Of a stretch of 24,128 nt of DNA, positions 1 through 7,554 are shown piece by piece. The notes under the pieces are model-generated. The model was not told the origin of the DNA and did not search any database. It saw nothing but the letters and a program-made list of their open reading frames with translations. Position 1 is the first letter of the stretch. Each line of letters starts with the position of its first letter. Location of the stretch: assembly GCA_023259685.1 (NCBI GenBank), contig JALRGP010000003.1:1-24128 (forward strand), written 5' to 3'. The DNA is from Alphaproteobacteria bacterium. Its GTDB lineage: Bacteria; Pseudomonadota; Alphaproteobacteria; JALRGP01. The translations under genes and the position numbers were made by a program.

Positions 1-16
1 AAAATTTCAGAGTTTT

Positions 17-80
17 AAAGCGTTTACGCTTTGAATCTGCTTTACAAGCGTTTACCAAACTATCGGCTTTAGCCGATAGT
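17..80. repeat. Cluster of two tight palindromes and a 10-bp direct repeat
   Basis: Positions 17-23 and 26-32 are perfect inverted copies (AAAGCGT / ACGCTTT) around a TT centre. Positions 59-68 and 71-80 form a second perfect 10-bp inverted repeat (ACTATCGGCT / AGCCGATAGT), also around TT. The 10-mer AAGCGTTTAC occurs at 18-27 and again at 46-55. Neither palindrome is followed by a T-tract, so neither looks like an ordinary intrinsic terminator. The cluster sits directly before the open frame at 73-681. It could be an operator, the end of a mobile or repeated element, or a processed RNA hairpin. The sequence alone does not decide. Confidence 0.6.
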
Positions 81-243
81 AGTTGATGTAAATGAAAATA
101 ACGAGGGATTCAAATTTTCGAATGCAGATGATAATGGGGTCATTAGTTTTATAGGATTTGGAAAACAACTACCACAAATATTTAGGAAATACGATAACTT
201 TTCCGAAGTCGAGGTCACATTTGATGTTGGCTCCCTTAAAAAT

Positions 244-681
244 TTGACAGGGAAATCCGTATCAACGATTGCCAAATCAGACACACAAATAAATGTGATA
301 TATGCCTCCTCTTTGTTAGAAGAATTTTCCGAAGATGATCAAAAACGATTCATTGAAGTTTTTCACGAATTAAAACATGGAGGTTTCGAGGAAGTTTGTA
401 AAGAAGGTAGAGGAACCCTATATGTGGATTCCTTAAAAGATAGCCTAGGTGTTGAGACGTATGGATGCGAAGTATTGAATAGTTATAAAATTCATCAGCT
501 ATTTGTTGTAGATGTTCCTGGATATCATCCGAATAACTTTTATTTTGATTACGATAACAACGCGTTAACACTCATTGGCATTGGTCACCAAAATGGCAAA
601 CGTATTATTCCCTTAGACAAAGTCAAAAAAAATAAATCATATCAAAGACCTGGGCGCGTGCTCAGGTCTTTTTATCCGTAA
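244..681 (+). CDS. Hypothetical protein, possibly 5'-truncated or with a nonstandard start
   Basis: I do not recognise this protein. From the first usable start, a TTG at 244, it has 145 residues. It is acidic in the first half and has a beta-rich segment near residues 85-115 ending in LTLIGIGHQNGKR. That compact fold faintly recalls RelE/ParE-type toxins, but no family motif is secure. The frame is open from 73, and residues encoded by 91-243 have normal protein-like composition, so coding probably begins before 244. Between the stop at 70-72 and position 244 there is no in-frame ATG, GTG or TTG, only ATA and ATT. It may therefore be a 5'-truncated relic, or start at a rare codon. Its last dozen codons overlap a terminator hairpin. 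It converges on the solute-binding protein gene. Confidence 0.5.
   Translation: MTGKSVSTIAKSDTQINVIYASSLLEEFSEDDQKRFIEVFHELKHGGFEEVCKEGRGTLYVDSLKDSLGVETYGCEVLNSYKIHQLFVVDVPGYHPNNFYFDYDNNALTLIGIGHQNGKRIIPLDKVKKNKSYQRPGRVLRSFYP
644..673 (+). terminator. Intrinsic terminator inside the 3' end of the preceding CDS
   Basis: AAAGACCTG at 644-652 pairs perfectly with CAGGTCTTT at 663-671. The stem extends inward through a G-T wobble and two G-C pairs to a four-base GCGT loop, and the T-run continues to 673. The stop codon of the upstream frame (679-681) lies beyond the hairpin, so terminator sequence encodes the C-terminal residues. It separates two convergent genes. In the minus direction the T-tract is short, so it should work mainly for the plus strand. 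Confidence 0.8.
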
Positions 682-696
682 CAACGAAAGATTAAT

Positions 697-1458
697 TTAA
701 CGTTGAAATAAAGGTTCTTTAAAATATTTCTTTTCTAATGTTGAAATGGTTCCATCATCTTTAAACTTTTTGATAATACCATTAATTTTCTCTAACAACT
801 TTGATCCTTTTGGAAAAGCAATAGCAAATAATTCAACTTGATCAGGCACAATAAAGTATGCTAATTTGTCATCATTTTTGACATGATTAGATGCCTCAAT
901 TGCACCTGTTACTAATGCTTTAATACTGGAATTTTTAAGAGCGGCAAGAAGTTCTGGCATTTTGGGTAAGGTTTGAATTTTTCCATTTGGTAACATTCCT
1001 TCCAAAACAGTTTCATGGGTAGAACCAATTTGCGTACCAATGAATTCATCTTTCAAATCATCAACTTTTTGAAAATTAGAATCTTTTGTCACGATGAATG
1101 CGACTTTGGAATCATGATAAGGAAGAGAGAAATCCATGACTGATTTTCTTTTCTCATTTTCTGCAATCGCAGAAATAGCACAATCAACTTTTCCAGATTG
1201 AACGGACTCTAATAATGCATCAAAAGCAAGATCTTTCCACTCAACTGTTAAATTTAATTCTTCGGCAATTTTATCAAATAAATCAATTTCAAATCCTGTC
1301 ATGCGGCCTAACCTATGATAGGAAAACGGGGGATTGTCTGCACATGTGGCAACGACAACGGCTTCTTTTTTTTGGCTATGGGTGTGATTTTGGGTGTCTT
1401 TATGATCTTTACATCCAAAAAGACATGCAAAAATCATCAGAATCGGTCTAAACTTCAT
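697..1458 (-). CDS. Amino-acid-type ABC transporter solute-binding lipoprotein
   Basis: This is a 253-residue periplasmic binding protein of the polar-amino-acid class (SBP_bac_3 family). I chose the ATG at 1456-1458; a TTG seven codons upstream is possible but would put a poor extension before the signal. Residues 1-15 form a short lipoprotein signal with a lipobox-like LFGC at Cys16, so it is probably membrane-anchored. The mature part shows hallmarks of the family: VVATCADNPPFSY, then GFEIDLFDKIAEELN, then SGKVDCAISA and a DFSLPYH segment. It should capture an amino acid or similar small solute for import. No permease or ATPase gene lies beside it in the window, so its partners must be elsewhere or lost. 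The ligand cannot be assigned. Confidence 0.85.
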   Translation of the reverse strand: MKFRPILMIFACLFGCKDHKDTQNHTHSQKKEAVVVATCADNPPFSYHRLGRMTGFEIDLFDKIAEELNLTVEWKDLAFDALLESVQSGKVDCAISAIAENEKRKSVMDFSLPYHDSKVAFIVTKDSNFQKVDDLKDEFIGTQIGSTHETVLEGMLPNGKIQTLPKMPELLAALKNSSIKALVTGAIEASNHVKNDDKLAYFIVPDQVELFAIAFPKGSKLLEKINGIIKKFKDDGTISTLEKKYFKEPLFQR

Positions 1459-1563
1459 TTTGTATAAGTATTGAATCAACTATACATAGAATATCAATTA
1501 TTTTTGTTAAAATAAATATTTTTTTAATCAATTTACTTAAAAAATATTTAATTGTTGTATTTT

Positions 1564-2154
1564 TTATTTACTTTGATGAATAACGCGTCTGTCATTCACG
1601 GCGTGTGATAAAGTTTCCTCGTCCAAATTTTCAATATGAGATCCTGAAGGAATACCTTGGGCTAAACCTGTTATTTTGATGTTTGTATCTTTTAATATGT
1701 TTAAAATGTAATAAAATGTATTTTTGCTTTCGATTGACGAATTGAGTGCTAAAATAATTTCTTCCGTATGGTGGTTGATGCGATCTTGAAGATGATCTAG
1801 GTTAAGATCCTTTGGTGTCACACCATCAATGGCAGACAAGACACCTCCCAATATGTGGTACAAACCTTTGTAGCATCCAGACTTCTCAATTGACAATACA
1901 TCGACCATGTCTTCTACGATACACAAAAGTGATTGATTTCTGTTTGGATCTTGGCAAATAAAGCATAAATTGCTTTCTGCCCAATAACCGCATTTTGAAC
2001 AAGGAATAATACGATTTAAGACATTTTTAAAAGAAACGGCCAAAGGACGCAGTAATAATTCTTTATTTTTCAATAGATGGAATGCGATCCTTTGTGCTGA
2101 TTTTGGGCCCAGCCCAGGAATTTTTGATAATAAACGGACGAGTTGATTAATCAA
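1564..2154 (-). CDS. recR: Recombination protein RecR
   Basis: RecR acts with RecO (and RecF) to load RecA onto single-stranded DNA at gaps. The 196-residue length is normal for the family. Residues 10-25 carry the helix-hairpin-helix (IPGLGPKSAQRIAFHLL). Four cysteines, C52, C55, C64 and C67, form the zinc finger. The following Toprim domain includes CIVEDMVDV and the conserved GVLSAIDGVTP stretch. The start is a TTG at 2154; an in-frame stop lies just upstream and no ATG fits the family N-terminus. It begins 11 bases after the end of ndk on the same strand, so the two are probably co-transcribed from the ndk promoter. The usual neighbour, the YbaB/EbfC nucleoid protein or dnaX, is not seen here. 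Confidence 0.97.
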   Translation of the reverse strand: MINQLVRLLSKIPGLGPKSAQRIAFHLLKNKELLLRPLAVSFKNVLNRIIPCSKCGYWAESNLCFICQDPNRNQSLLCIVEDMVDVLSIEKSGCYKGLYHILGGVLSAIDGVTPKDLNLDHLQDRINHHTEEIILALNSSIESKNTFYYILNILKDTNIKITGLAQGIPSGSHIENLDEETLSHAVNDRRVIHQSK

Positions 2155-2165
2155 GGGATGTTACT

Positions 2166-2588
2166 TTATACAAAAATTTCAATTTGACTAAAGAAAAAAG
2201 CAATTTCAATAGCAGCATTTTCAGCGCTATCAGATCCATGAACGGAATTAGCTTCGATAGATTCAGCAAACATCTTGCGAATGGTTCCTTCTGCGGCATT
2301 TTCGGGATTTGTTGCACCCATAATTTGACGATATTTTTGAATGGCATTTCCTCCTTGCAAAACCTGGGCAACGATAGGACCAGAAATCATGTATTCACAT
2401 AACTCTTTAAAGAAAGACCTTTCTTTGTGAACAAAATAAAAACGCTCCGCTTGCTCCATTGTTAAATGAATGCGTTTTTGAGCAATGATATGAAGTCCAG
2501 CATTTTCTATAACTGTATTGATTTTTCCATTAAGATGACGACGTGTTGCGTCAGGTTTTAAAATCGATAATGTACGTTCTAAAGCCAT
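2166..2588 (-). CDS. ndk: Nucleoside diphosphate kinase
   Basis: Ndk transfers the gamma-phosphate of ATP to nucleoside diphosphates through a phosphohistidine, balancing (d)NTP pools in the cytosol. The 140-residue product has the standard N-terminus (ERTLSILKPDAT, with Lys11) and the active-site block NSVHGSDSAENA with catalytic His117. The GATNPENAAEGTIR loop is also present; the usual proline before GTIR is Glu here. The frame is open further upstream, but the ATG at 2586-2588 matches the family start exactly, and a strong promoter ends about 28 bases before it, so the longer form can be dismissed. recR follows after 11 bases and gltX lies upstream. Confidence 0.98.
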   Translation of the reverse strand: MALERTLSILKPDATRRHLNGKINTVIENAGLHIIAQKRIHLTMEQAERFYFVHKERSFFKELCEYMISGPIVAQVLQGGNAIQKYRQIMGATNPENAAEGTIRKMFAESIEANSVHGSDSAENAAIEIAFFFSQIEIFV

Positions 2589-2616
2589 ATTGAGGCCTAC
2601 AAAAGAATTTTTAATA

Positions 2617-2646
2617 ATTATAAATCTTTTCTGTGACATATGACAA
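2617..2646 (-). promoter_or_regulatory. Sigma70-type promoter for ndk-recR
   Basis: Read on the minus strand, TTGTCA (2646-2641) is separated by 18 bases from a perfect TATAAT (2622-2617). Transcription should start near 2610, leaving a leader of about 22 bases before the ndk ATG. It lies within the 106-bp gap between gltX and ndk, implying that ndk-recR can be expressed independently of gltX. Consensus match: 5 of 6 at -35, 6 of 6 at -10. Confidence 0.7.
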
Positions 2647-2694
2647 ATTAGATGTGCATCAGGGGTGCGATTAAAAGTGGGGTGAAAAATATCT

Positions 2695-4053
2695 TTAATG
2701 CAGACCGCCATGCAAGCGATCGAGGACTTGCTTGTGCGTTAATAACAAGAAAATATCCTCAAGCTTGGGGCCGTTGTCTAATCCCGTTAAAGCCAGACGC
2801 AAAGGATGGTAAAGAGCGTATCCTTTTCTTTGAGTATGTTCGCTTAAAGACCCCGTCCATAGGCGCCATGTATTTTTTGAAAATTCTTTTGGCAATAATT
2901 GAATGGCAATTTTTAAAAAATCTTGATCCTCTAAAGACATTTCAGGATGTTTAATGGGGGATTTTAAAATGGAAAACCATACTTTGAAGTCGTTAAAAGA
3001 TACAACATTTTTTTTAATAATATCAAATTCATCTGGGGTAAAGTGAATACCGTCATTATTTAGATGATGCACCATGTGGGAAAAGGGAACATGGTGAAAG
3101 TATTTTTCATTCATGCGCGCCAAATCTTGGTCATTAAATTTGGGTGCCGTACAGGTAAAATGGGATAAATCAAAATCATTGATCAATTCTTCCATGGAAT
3201 ACGATTGATGCATGGGTAATGATGTGCCTAAACGGCATAATAAACTGTTGATGACAAGCGGTTCTATGCCCTTATCTCTTAAATCTCTTAAACTTAAACT
3301 GCCCAAGCGCTTTGAGAGCGCGCCCCCGTCTTTATCCAATAGCAATGTTGTATGAGAAAATTCTGGGACTGGGCCTCTTAAGGCTTCAAACATTTGAATT
3401 TGTGTTGCTGTGTTTGTGACATGATCTTCACCGCGGATAATGTGAGTTATTCCAAAATCAATATCATCAATAACCGAACAAAAACTGTATAAAAAAACGC
3501 CGTCTTCTCGAATGAGCACGGGATCCGATAGATCTTTTCCGTGAAATTCAATGGTGCCCTTTATCCCATCATTCCAAACAATAGAGCGATCTTTTAGTAA
3601 AAATCTATAATGGGGGCGGCGACCTTGCTGTTCGAAATCATTTATTTGTGCAGTCGTCAACCGAAGGGCAGACCGATCATAAATGGGAGGTTTTTTTTGA
3701 GACAAAGATCGTTTGCGTTTAAATTCCAGTTCTTCTTTTGTATCGTAGCAAGGATATAGATCGCCTGAGGCAATTAATTTATTTTTTATTATTTCATAAC
3801 GATCAAAGCGATGAGATTGATGAAATGTCTCATCGTAATCAATGCCTAACCACTTTAAGTCTTCAAATATTGCATCTTCATACTTTTTTTCACTTCTTTC
3901 CATATCGGTATCGTCAATACGTAACAAAAATGATCCTTTATGTTTTTTAGTGAACAAGTAATTAATAAGGGCAGCACGTGCATTTCCAATATGTAAATAT
4001 CCAGTCGGACTAGGGGCAAATCTCACTTTGACCATTTTAAACATAATGTTCAT
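2695..4053 (-). CDS. gltX: Glutamyl-tRNA synthetase (class I, catalytic type GltX)
   Basis: This enzyme charges tRNA with glutamate in the cytosol. The class I signatures are clear: RFAPSPTGYLHIGNARAAL near the N-terminus (the HIGH motif reads HIGN) and ALSKRLG around residue 245 as the KMSKS equivalent. Between them lie DDTD, IRGEDHVTNTATQI and the other conserved Rossmann-fold blocks, and the helical anticodon-binding half follows. The product is 452 residues from the ATG at 4053. ATGs at 4044 and 4035 are also plausible, since homologues usually begin just before VRFAPSPTG, and none has a clear ribosome-binding site. Many alphaproteobacteria carry two GltX paralogues with different tRNA(Glu)/tRNA(Gln) roles; whether this copy is the discriminating or the tRNA(Gln)-misacylating type cannot be told here. 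Confidence 0.96.
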   Translation of the reverse strand: MNIMFKMVKVRFAPSPTGYLHIGNARAALINYLFTKKHKGSFLLRIDDTDMERSEKKYEDAIFEDLKWLGIDYDETFHQSHRFDRYEIIKNKLIASGDLYPCYDTKEELEFKRKRSLSQKKPPIYDRSALRLTTAQINDFEQQGRRPHYRFLLKDRSIVWNDGIKGTIEFHGKDLSDPVLIREDGVFLYSFCSVIDDIDFGITHIIRGEDHVTNTATQIQMFEALRGPVPEFSHTTLLLDKDGGALSKRLGSLSLRDLRDKGIEPLVINSLLCRLGTSLPMHQSYSMEELINDFDLSHFTCTAPKFNDQDLARMNEKYFHHVPFSHMVHHLNNDGIHFTPDEFDIIKKNVVSFNDFKVWFSILKSPIKHPEMSLEDQDFLKIAIQLLPKEFSKNTWRLWTGSLSEHTQRKGYALYHPLRLALTGLDNGPKLEDIFLLLTHKQVLDRLHGGLH

Positions 4054-4152
4054 TATTTTTTTAATTTTATCATATTTTTTAACCAAATCATTGAAACGAA
4101 TGTTATTGTGAATATGTTATACTATATTTAGAGAGATTAATATTTTTAATAT

Positions 4153-4758
4153 ATGTCATTCAATCGTTTATTATTATCTGTCATTGCTGTCATATTTTTT
4201 TTACCAAAAGGACACGCAGATCAAAATAAAATCAATGAGTCAAAAAAATTTGTGCAAAATTTAATTGATAAAACAAAAAACATTGCAAAACAGCCACCTG
4301 CTTCCCAAGGAGATTCTCTTGGAAAATTGTTCAGTTCTTCTTTTGATATTAAAAGAGCAGCACAACAGGTTGGTATTTATCGGCAATTGACAGATTCACA
4401 AAAATGTGAATTTCAAGATGTTTATTGTGCACGCATCAAAATGCAATATGGAACATCCGATAAATTAAACAAATTTATGAGATATGACACAAAATCTCAG
4501 GATTGGAAAATTCTAGAGCAGTCTGACGACACAATTTTGATTAAAATGATTTTTTTTCATAAAGATCAAGAAGAGCCCGATGTGCCAATTTCAATGATGA
4601 TCAATGATCAAAAAATTTGTGATATTTCCATTGAAAATATCAGTATTGTTCAAACAAATACGGATGAATTGAATGCAGAATTTAATGGCAATGATATTAC
4701 ACAAACATTAACACGCCTTAAAAAAGATTACAGTAAAACTGCCTGTCACTCGTCATAA
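4153..4758 (+). CDS. mlaC: MlaC-like periplasmic phospholipid-binding protein
   Basis: The 201-residue product has a typical Sec signal peptide (residues 1-22, ending GHA) and the general plan of the MlaC/Ttg2D family: an N-terminal helical part (FVQNLIDKTKNIAK), then the diagnostic SFDIKRAAQQVGIYRQLTDSQ region, then a beta-rich half. MlaC shuttles phospholipids between the outer-membrane MlaA complex and the inner-membrane MlaFEDB importer. No other mla gene is in the window. Two cysteines (CEFQDVYC) could form a disulphide, unusual for the family as I know it. It is followed after 54 bases by hslV. The family assignment rests on pattern recognition, not a search; an unrelated secreted protein is the alternative. 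Confidence 0.7.
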   Translation: MSFNRLLLSVIAVIFFLPKGHADQNKINESKKFVQNLIDKTKNIAKQPPASQGDSLGKLFSSSFDIKRAAQQVGIYRQLTDSQKCEFQDVYCARIKMQYGTSDKLNKFMRYDTKSQDWKILEQSDDTILIKMIFFHKDQEEPDVPISMMINDQKICDISIENISIVQTNTDELNAEFNGNDITQTLTRLKKDYSKTACHSS

Positions 4759-4812
4759 GCTGCCAAAGAAGTTACAATATCAGAAAATTCTCACACTGAG
4801 GTGAATGATTTC

Positions 4813-5349
4813 ATGGATGTATTTCATGGCACAACGATTGCGATGGTTAGAAAAGGCACAGAAGTTGTGATTGGCGGTGATGGCCAAGTGACTTTGGGAT
4901 CGCAAATTATTAAAGCTTCGGCTAAAAAAGTCAGACGACTCCATCAGGGAACAGTGATTGCCGGTTTCGCCGGCTCCACTGCCGATGCTTTAACGTTATT
5001 TGAGCGACTTGAAATGAAATTAGAACAGCACCCTTCTCAATTAATGCGGTCTTGTGTAGAGTTGGCTAAAGATTGGCGTATGGATCGTTACCTTAGAAAA
5101 CTTGAGGCGATGATGATTGTGGCCGATGAACAAACGTCTTTGGTCTTGACCGGAAATGGGGATGTGTTGGAACCTGAAAATGGCGTTATCGCTATTGGCT
5201 CCGGTTCTGGATTTGCATTATCAGCCGCCCGTGCGTTGTATGATCAACCATTTTCTGCGCGTGAAATTGTCGAAAAATCATTGAAAATAGCTGCAGATAT
5301 TTGTGTTTACACCAATCACAATCTAACAATAGAGAGTATTGAATGGTGA
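4813..5349 (+). CDS. hslV: ATP-dependent protease subunit HslV (ClpQ)
   Basis: HslV is the proteolytic dodecamer of the HslUV (ClpYQ) protease, a bacterial proteasome-like enzyme with an N-terminal threonine nucleophile. The precursor here reads MDVFHGTTIAMV, so Thr7 becomes the catalytic residue after propeptide cleavage. Further family blocks are VVIGGDGQVTLG, KVRRL, VIAGFAGSTADALTLFE, ELAKDWRMDRYLRKLEA, TGNGDVLEPENG and IAIGSGSGFALSAARAL. I chose the ATG at 4813 because GAGG at 4798-4801 can serve as its ribosome-binding site; a GTG at 4801 would overlap that site. The last codons overlap the lolC start by 7 bases. The ATPase partner hslU, normally the next gene, is absent from this position. 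Confidence 0.96.
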   Translation: MDVFHGTTIAMVRKGTEVVIGGDGQVTLGSQIIKASAKKVRRLHQGTVIAGFAGSTADALTLFERLEMKLEQHPSQLMRSCVELAKDWRMDRYLRKLEAMMIVADEQTSLVLTGNGDVLEPENGVIAIGSGSGFALSAARALYDQPFSAREIVEKSLKIAADICVYTNHNLTIESIEW

Positions 5350-6554
5350 TTGAATGGACATTAGCAATTCGCTATTTAAAATCTCCGCACCGGGGCTTTG
5401 CATCGTTAATTGCCATATTTTCGTTTTTGGGGATTTTATTGGGGGTGGCAACACTCATCATTGTCACATCCGTGATGAACGGATTTCAAAGTGAATTGCT
5501 TGGAAAATTAATGGGAATGAAAGGCCATTTGCTTGTGTATCCTTATGATCATCCTTTGACGTTATCAGATTTGCCAAAACTCTATCATTCTAACATCCAA
5601 GCTGCGGTTCCTTTAATTGAAAAACAAGCGATTATTATGTGTCACGGCCAAACAAAAGGTGTCATTGTTCAAGGTATTGTGGATGGAAATGTGAAAGCTC
5701 TACCTATTTTTAACCAATATGCACCAACGCAATTGTCATTGGCGGATCACGAAATTTTGGTGGGGCAAGCTTTTTTAGACGCCATGCTTTTAAAAGAAAA
5801 CGATACTATTCAAATGATGTTACCCTATGGCCGTCAAACACCTCTTGGAAATTTTCCAAAAATTGTCACATTAAAAATCCACGGGACTTTTAATGTTAAA
5901 ATGCGTGATTTTGATAAAAATTTCATATTTATGAACGCCCAAACAATGCAAAAACTTTACAATATGGGAGACCATATGTCTCATATGGAAATTTTTTTAA
6001 AAAATCCTTTTAAGTCTTCGTCAACTTTTCAAGAATTAACACAGTCATTGGATGGATATAAGGTGGTTGATTGGAAACATGGTGATCATGCAATTTTCCA
6101 AGCAGTTAAAATTGAAAAAAATGTGATGTTTATTATTTTAACGTTGATTGTTGTTATTGCGGCTTTTAATATTATTTCAACCATGATGATGATGGTAAAA
6201 GATAAGTATAAATCAATTGGCATTTTAAAAACCATTGGGGCACCTTCTAATATGATTTTACGTTTATTTATGATGTGCGGAGCAATGATTGGCATATCTG
6301 GTACAATTCTTGGAACGATTGTTGGTATTGCTGTAACCAATCATCTTGAGAATATTCGGCAATTTCTTCAAAAAGTTTTTGGTTTGAATCTTTTTCATCC
6401 CGATGTATATTTTTTGTCAGAATTGCCCGTTAAAATGGTTCCGTTTGATATCGGTTTAATTGTGTCTATTGCATTAATTTTAACGTTATTATCCAGTTTT
6501 TATCCTGCTTATCAAGCATCTCGTTTATCTCCAATAGACATTTTTAAAAATTAA
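5343..6554 (+). CDS. lolC: Lipoprotein-releasing ABC transporter permease, LolC/LolE type
   Basis: The LolCDE complex extracts mature lipoproteins from the inner membrane and passes them to LolA. This 403-residue subunit has the family layout: EWTLAIRYLKSP at the N-terminus, a first membrane segment near residues 21-45 (IFSFLGILLGVATLIIVTSV), a large periplasmic MacB-like domain, and an FtsX domain with three further membrane spans around 260-290, 310-340 and 370-395. The final SRLSPIDIFKN matches the conserved C-terminus. It overlaps hslV by 7 bases, suggesting translational coupling, and is followed after 2 bases by an amidase gene. The ATPase lolD, often next to it, is missing here. Alphaproteobacteria commonly have one such permease serving as both LolC and LolE, so the C/E distinction is arbitrary. 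Confidence 0.93.
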   Translation: MVIEWTLAIRYLKSPHRGFASLIAIFSFLGILLGVATLIIVTSVMNGFQSELLGKLMGMKGHLLVYPYDHPLTLSDLPKLYHSNIQAAVPLIEKQAIIMCHGQTKGVIVQGIVDGNVKALPIFNQYAPTQLSLADHEILVGQAFLDAMLLKENDTIQMMLPYGRQTPLGNFPKIVTLKIHGTFNVKMRDFDKNFIFMNAQTMQKLYNMGDHMSHMEIFLKNPFKSSSTFQELTQSLDGYKVVDWKHGDHAIFQAVKIEKNVMFIILTLIVVIAAFNIISTMMMMVKDKYKSIGILKTIGAPSNMILRLFMMCGAMIGISGTILGTIVGIAVTNHLENIRQFLQKVFGLNLFHPDVYFLSELPVKMVPFDIGLIVSIALILTLLSSFYPAYQASRLSPIDIFKN

Positions 6555-6556
6555 CA

Positions 6557-7408
6557 ATGTATTTTGAGAAAATCGCTCATCAACATCATATAAATTACAT
6601 CAAACATATTGACAATGAAGTCACTCAGTATAAAGTATTGCCATTTCAAGATCCAGATCGAAATCATTTTGACGAGCGCAACATCTCGTCCGGAAGGATT
6701 CAATTTCTGATTTTTCATTATACTGAGTTGAATTTTAATGATACATGTGAGGTGTTTACAAATAATGCCGTTCAAAATCGTGTGAGTGCCCATTATGTTA
6801 TTCCTGAAAATTCTTACGAATACGTGCGTTTTGTATCACTGGATCAACGTGCTTGGCATGCCGGGGTCAGTTCCTTCGCTTCACATCAAAATTTAAACGA
6901 TACAAGTATTGGCATAGAGGTTGTTAATGCTGGTCTTGATCTTCAAGACAATATTCAAAAATGGCAGCCTTTTGATGTGATACAAATTGATTTGTGCGGA
7001 AAGATTGCGCAACATGTTGTAAAGTGCTATGGCATAAAACCTCAATATGTTTTAGGCCACAGCGATATCGCGCCAACCCGTAAAAAAGACCCTGGCCCTT
7101 TGTTTCCTTGGGGATATCTATATAAAAAATATGGAATTGGTGCGTGGCTTGATGAGGATGAAATGGATGCGGCTGCTATCCAAAAAAAATATCATCCAAA
7201 ATGTTCCCTGCCATCTTGCCTTGATGTTGATTTTTTTACCGCACAGCTTCAAGTATATGGATATTCTGTGAACAGTCATAATTACTTAGATTGCCTGATG
7301 GCATTTAAGGCCCATTTTTGCGAAAACGGGCTCAATCAGCGGATTTCAAAACAACTGACATATGATGATATGTTTTGGATTTGGGCTTTAAATTCAAAAT
7401 ACGCATAG
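6557..7408 (+). CDS. N-acetylmuramoyl-L-alanine amidase with C-terminal peptidoglycan-binding domain (AmiD/AmpD-like)
   Basis: The enzyme cleaves the bond between N-acetylmuramic acid and L-alanine of peptidoglycan or its fragments. The Amidase_2 domain spans about residues 45-190. Zinc ligands are His54 (IFHYTE), His168 (GHSDIAP) and Asp178 (KKDPGP); Lys176 and Glu121 match the AmpD catalytic pair, with H-K-D spacing identical to AmpD. Residues 220-283 look like a small helical peptidoglycan-binding domain, the arrangement known in AmiD. Unlike AmiD it shows no signal peptide or lipobox, so it may act in the cytoplasm on recycled muropeptides, or the true start may differ. It starts 2 bases after lolC, so it is probably part of the hslV-lolC transcript. 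Confidence 0.93.
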   Translation: MYFEKIAHQHHINYIKHIDNEVTQYKVLPFQDPDRNHFDERNISSGRIQFLIFHYTELNFNDTCEVFTNNAVQNRVSAHYVIPENSYEYVRFVSLDQRAWHAGVSSFASHQNLNDTSIGIEVVNAGLDLQDNIQKWQPFDVIQIDLCGKIAQHVVKCYGIKPQYVLGHSDIAPTRKKDPGPLFPWGYLYKKYGIGAWLDEDEMDAAAIQKKYHPKCSLPSCLDVDFFTAQLQVYGYSVNSHNYLDCLMAFKAHFCENGLNQRISKQLTYDDMFWIWALNSKYA

Positions 7409-7482
7409 TCATATGATTATTTACATGAATTTTAAAAAAACTTATTTTATTTGACTTTGGATAAAACCTATTTTCTCGCGCC

Positions 7483-7491
7483 TGTTATAAT
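7483..7491 (+). promoter_or_regulatory. Extended -10 promoter upstream of rseP
   Basis: TGTTATAAT at 7483-7491 is a perfect extended -10 element (TGnTATAAT). No good -35 sits 16-18 bases upstream; TTGACT at 7451-7456 is too distant (29 bases). Transcription would start near 7498, giving a leader of roughly 57 bases before the rseP ATG. Confidence 0.5.
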
Positions 7492-7554
7492 ACATAGTCA
7501 AGCCATCATGTTTCAAGGTAAAATGAATTAAATATATATTGTCATATTTAAATA

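Noticed and set aside
2589..2711. N-terminal extension of Ndk by 41 residues
   Set aside because: The extension crosses a near-perfect promoter and does not belong to the family; the ATG at 2588 gives the exact standard 140-residue Ndk.
2652..2954. Plus-strand open frame of 100 codons antisense to the 3' end of gltX
   Set aside because: It lies opposite conserved gltX codons and shows no domain; a shadow frame.
7451..7491. TTGACT with TATAAT as a complete -35/-10 promoter for rseP
   Set aside because: The spacer would be 29 bases, far from the 16-18 needed; only the extended -10 element is retained.
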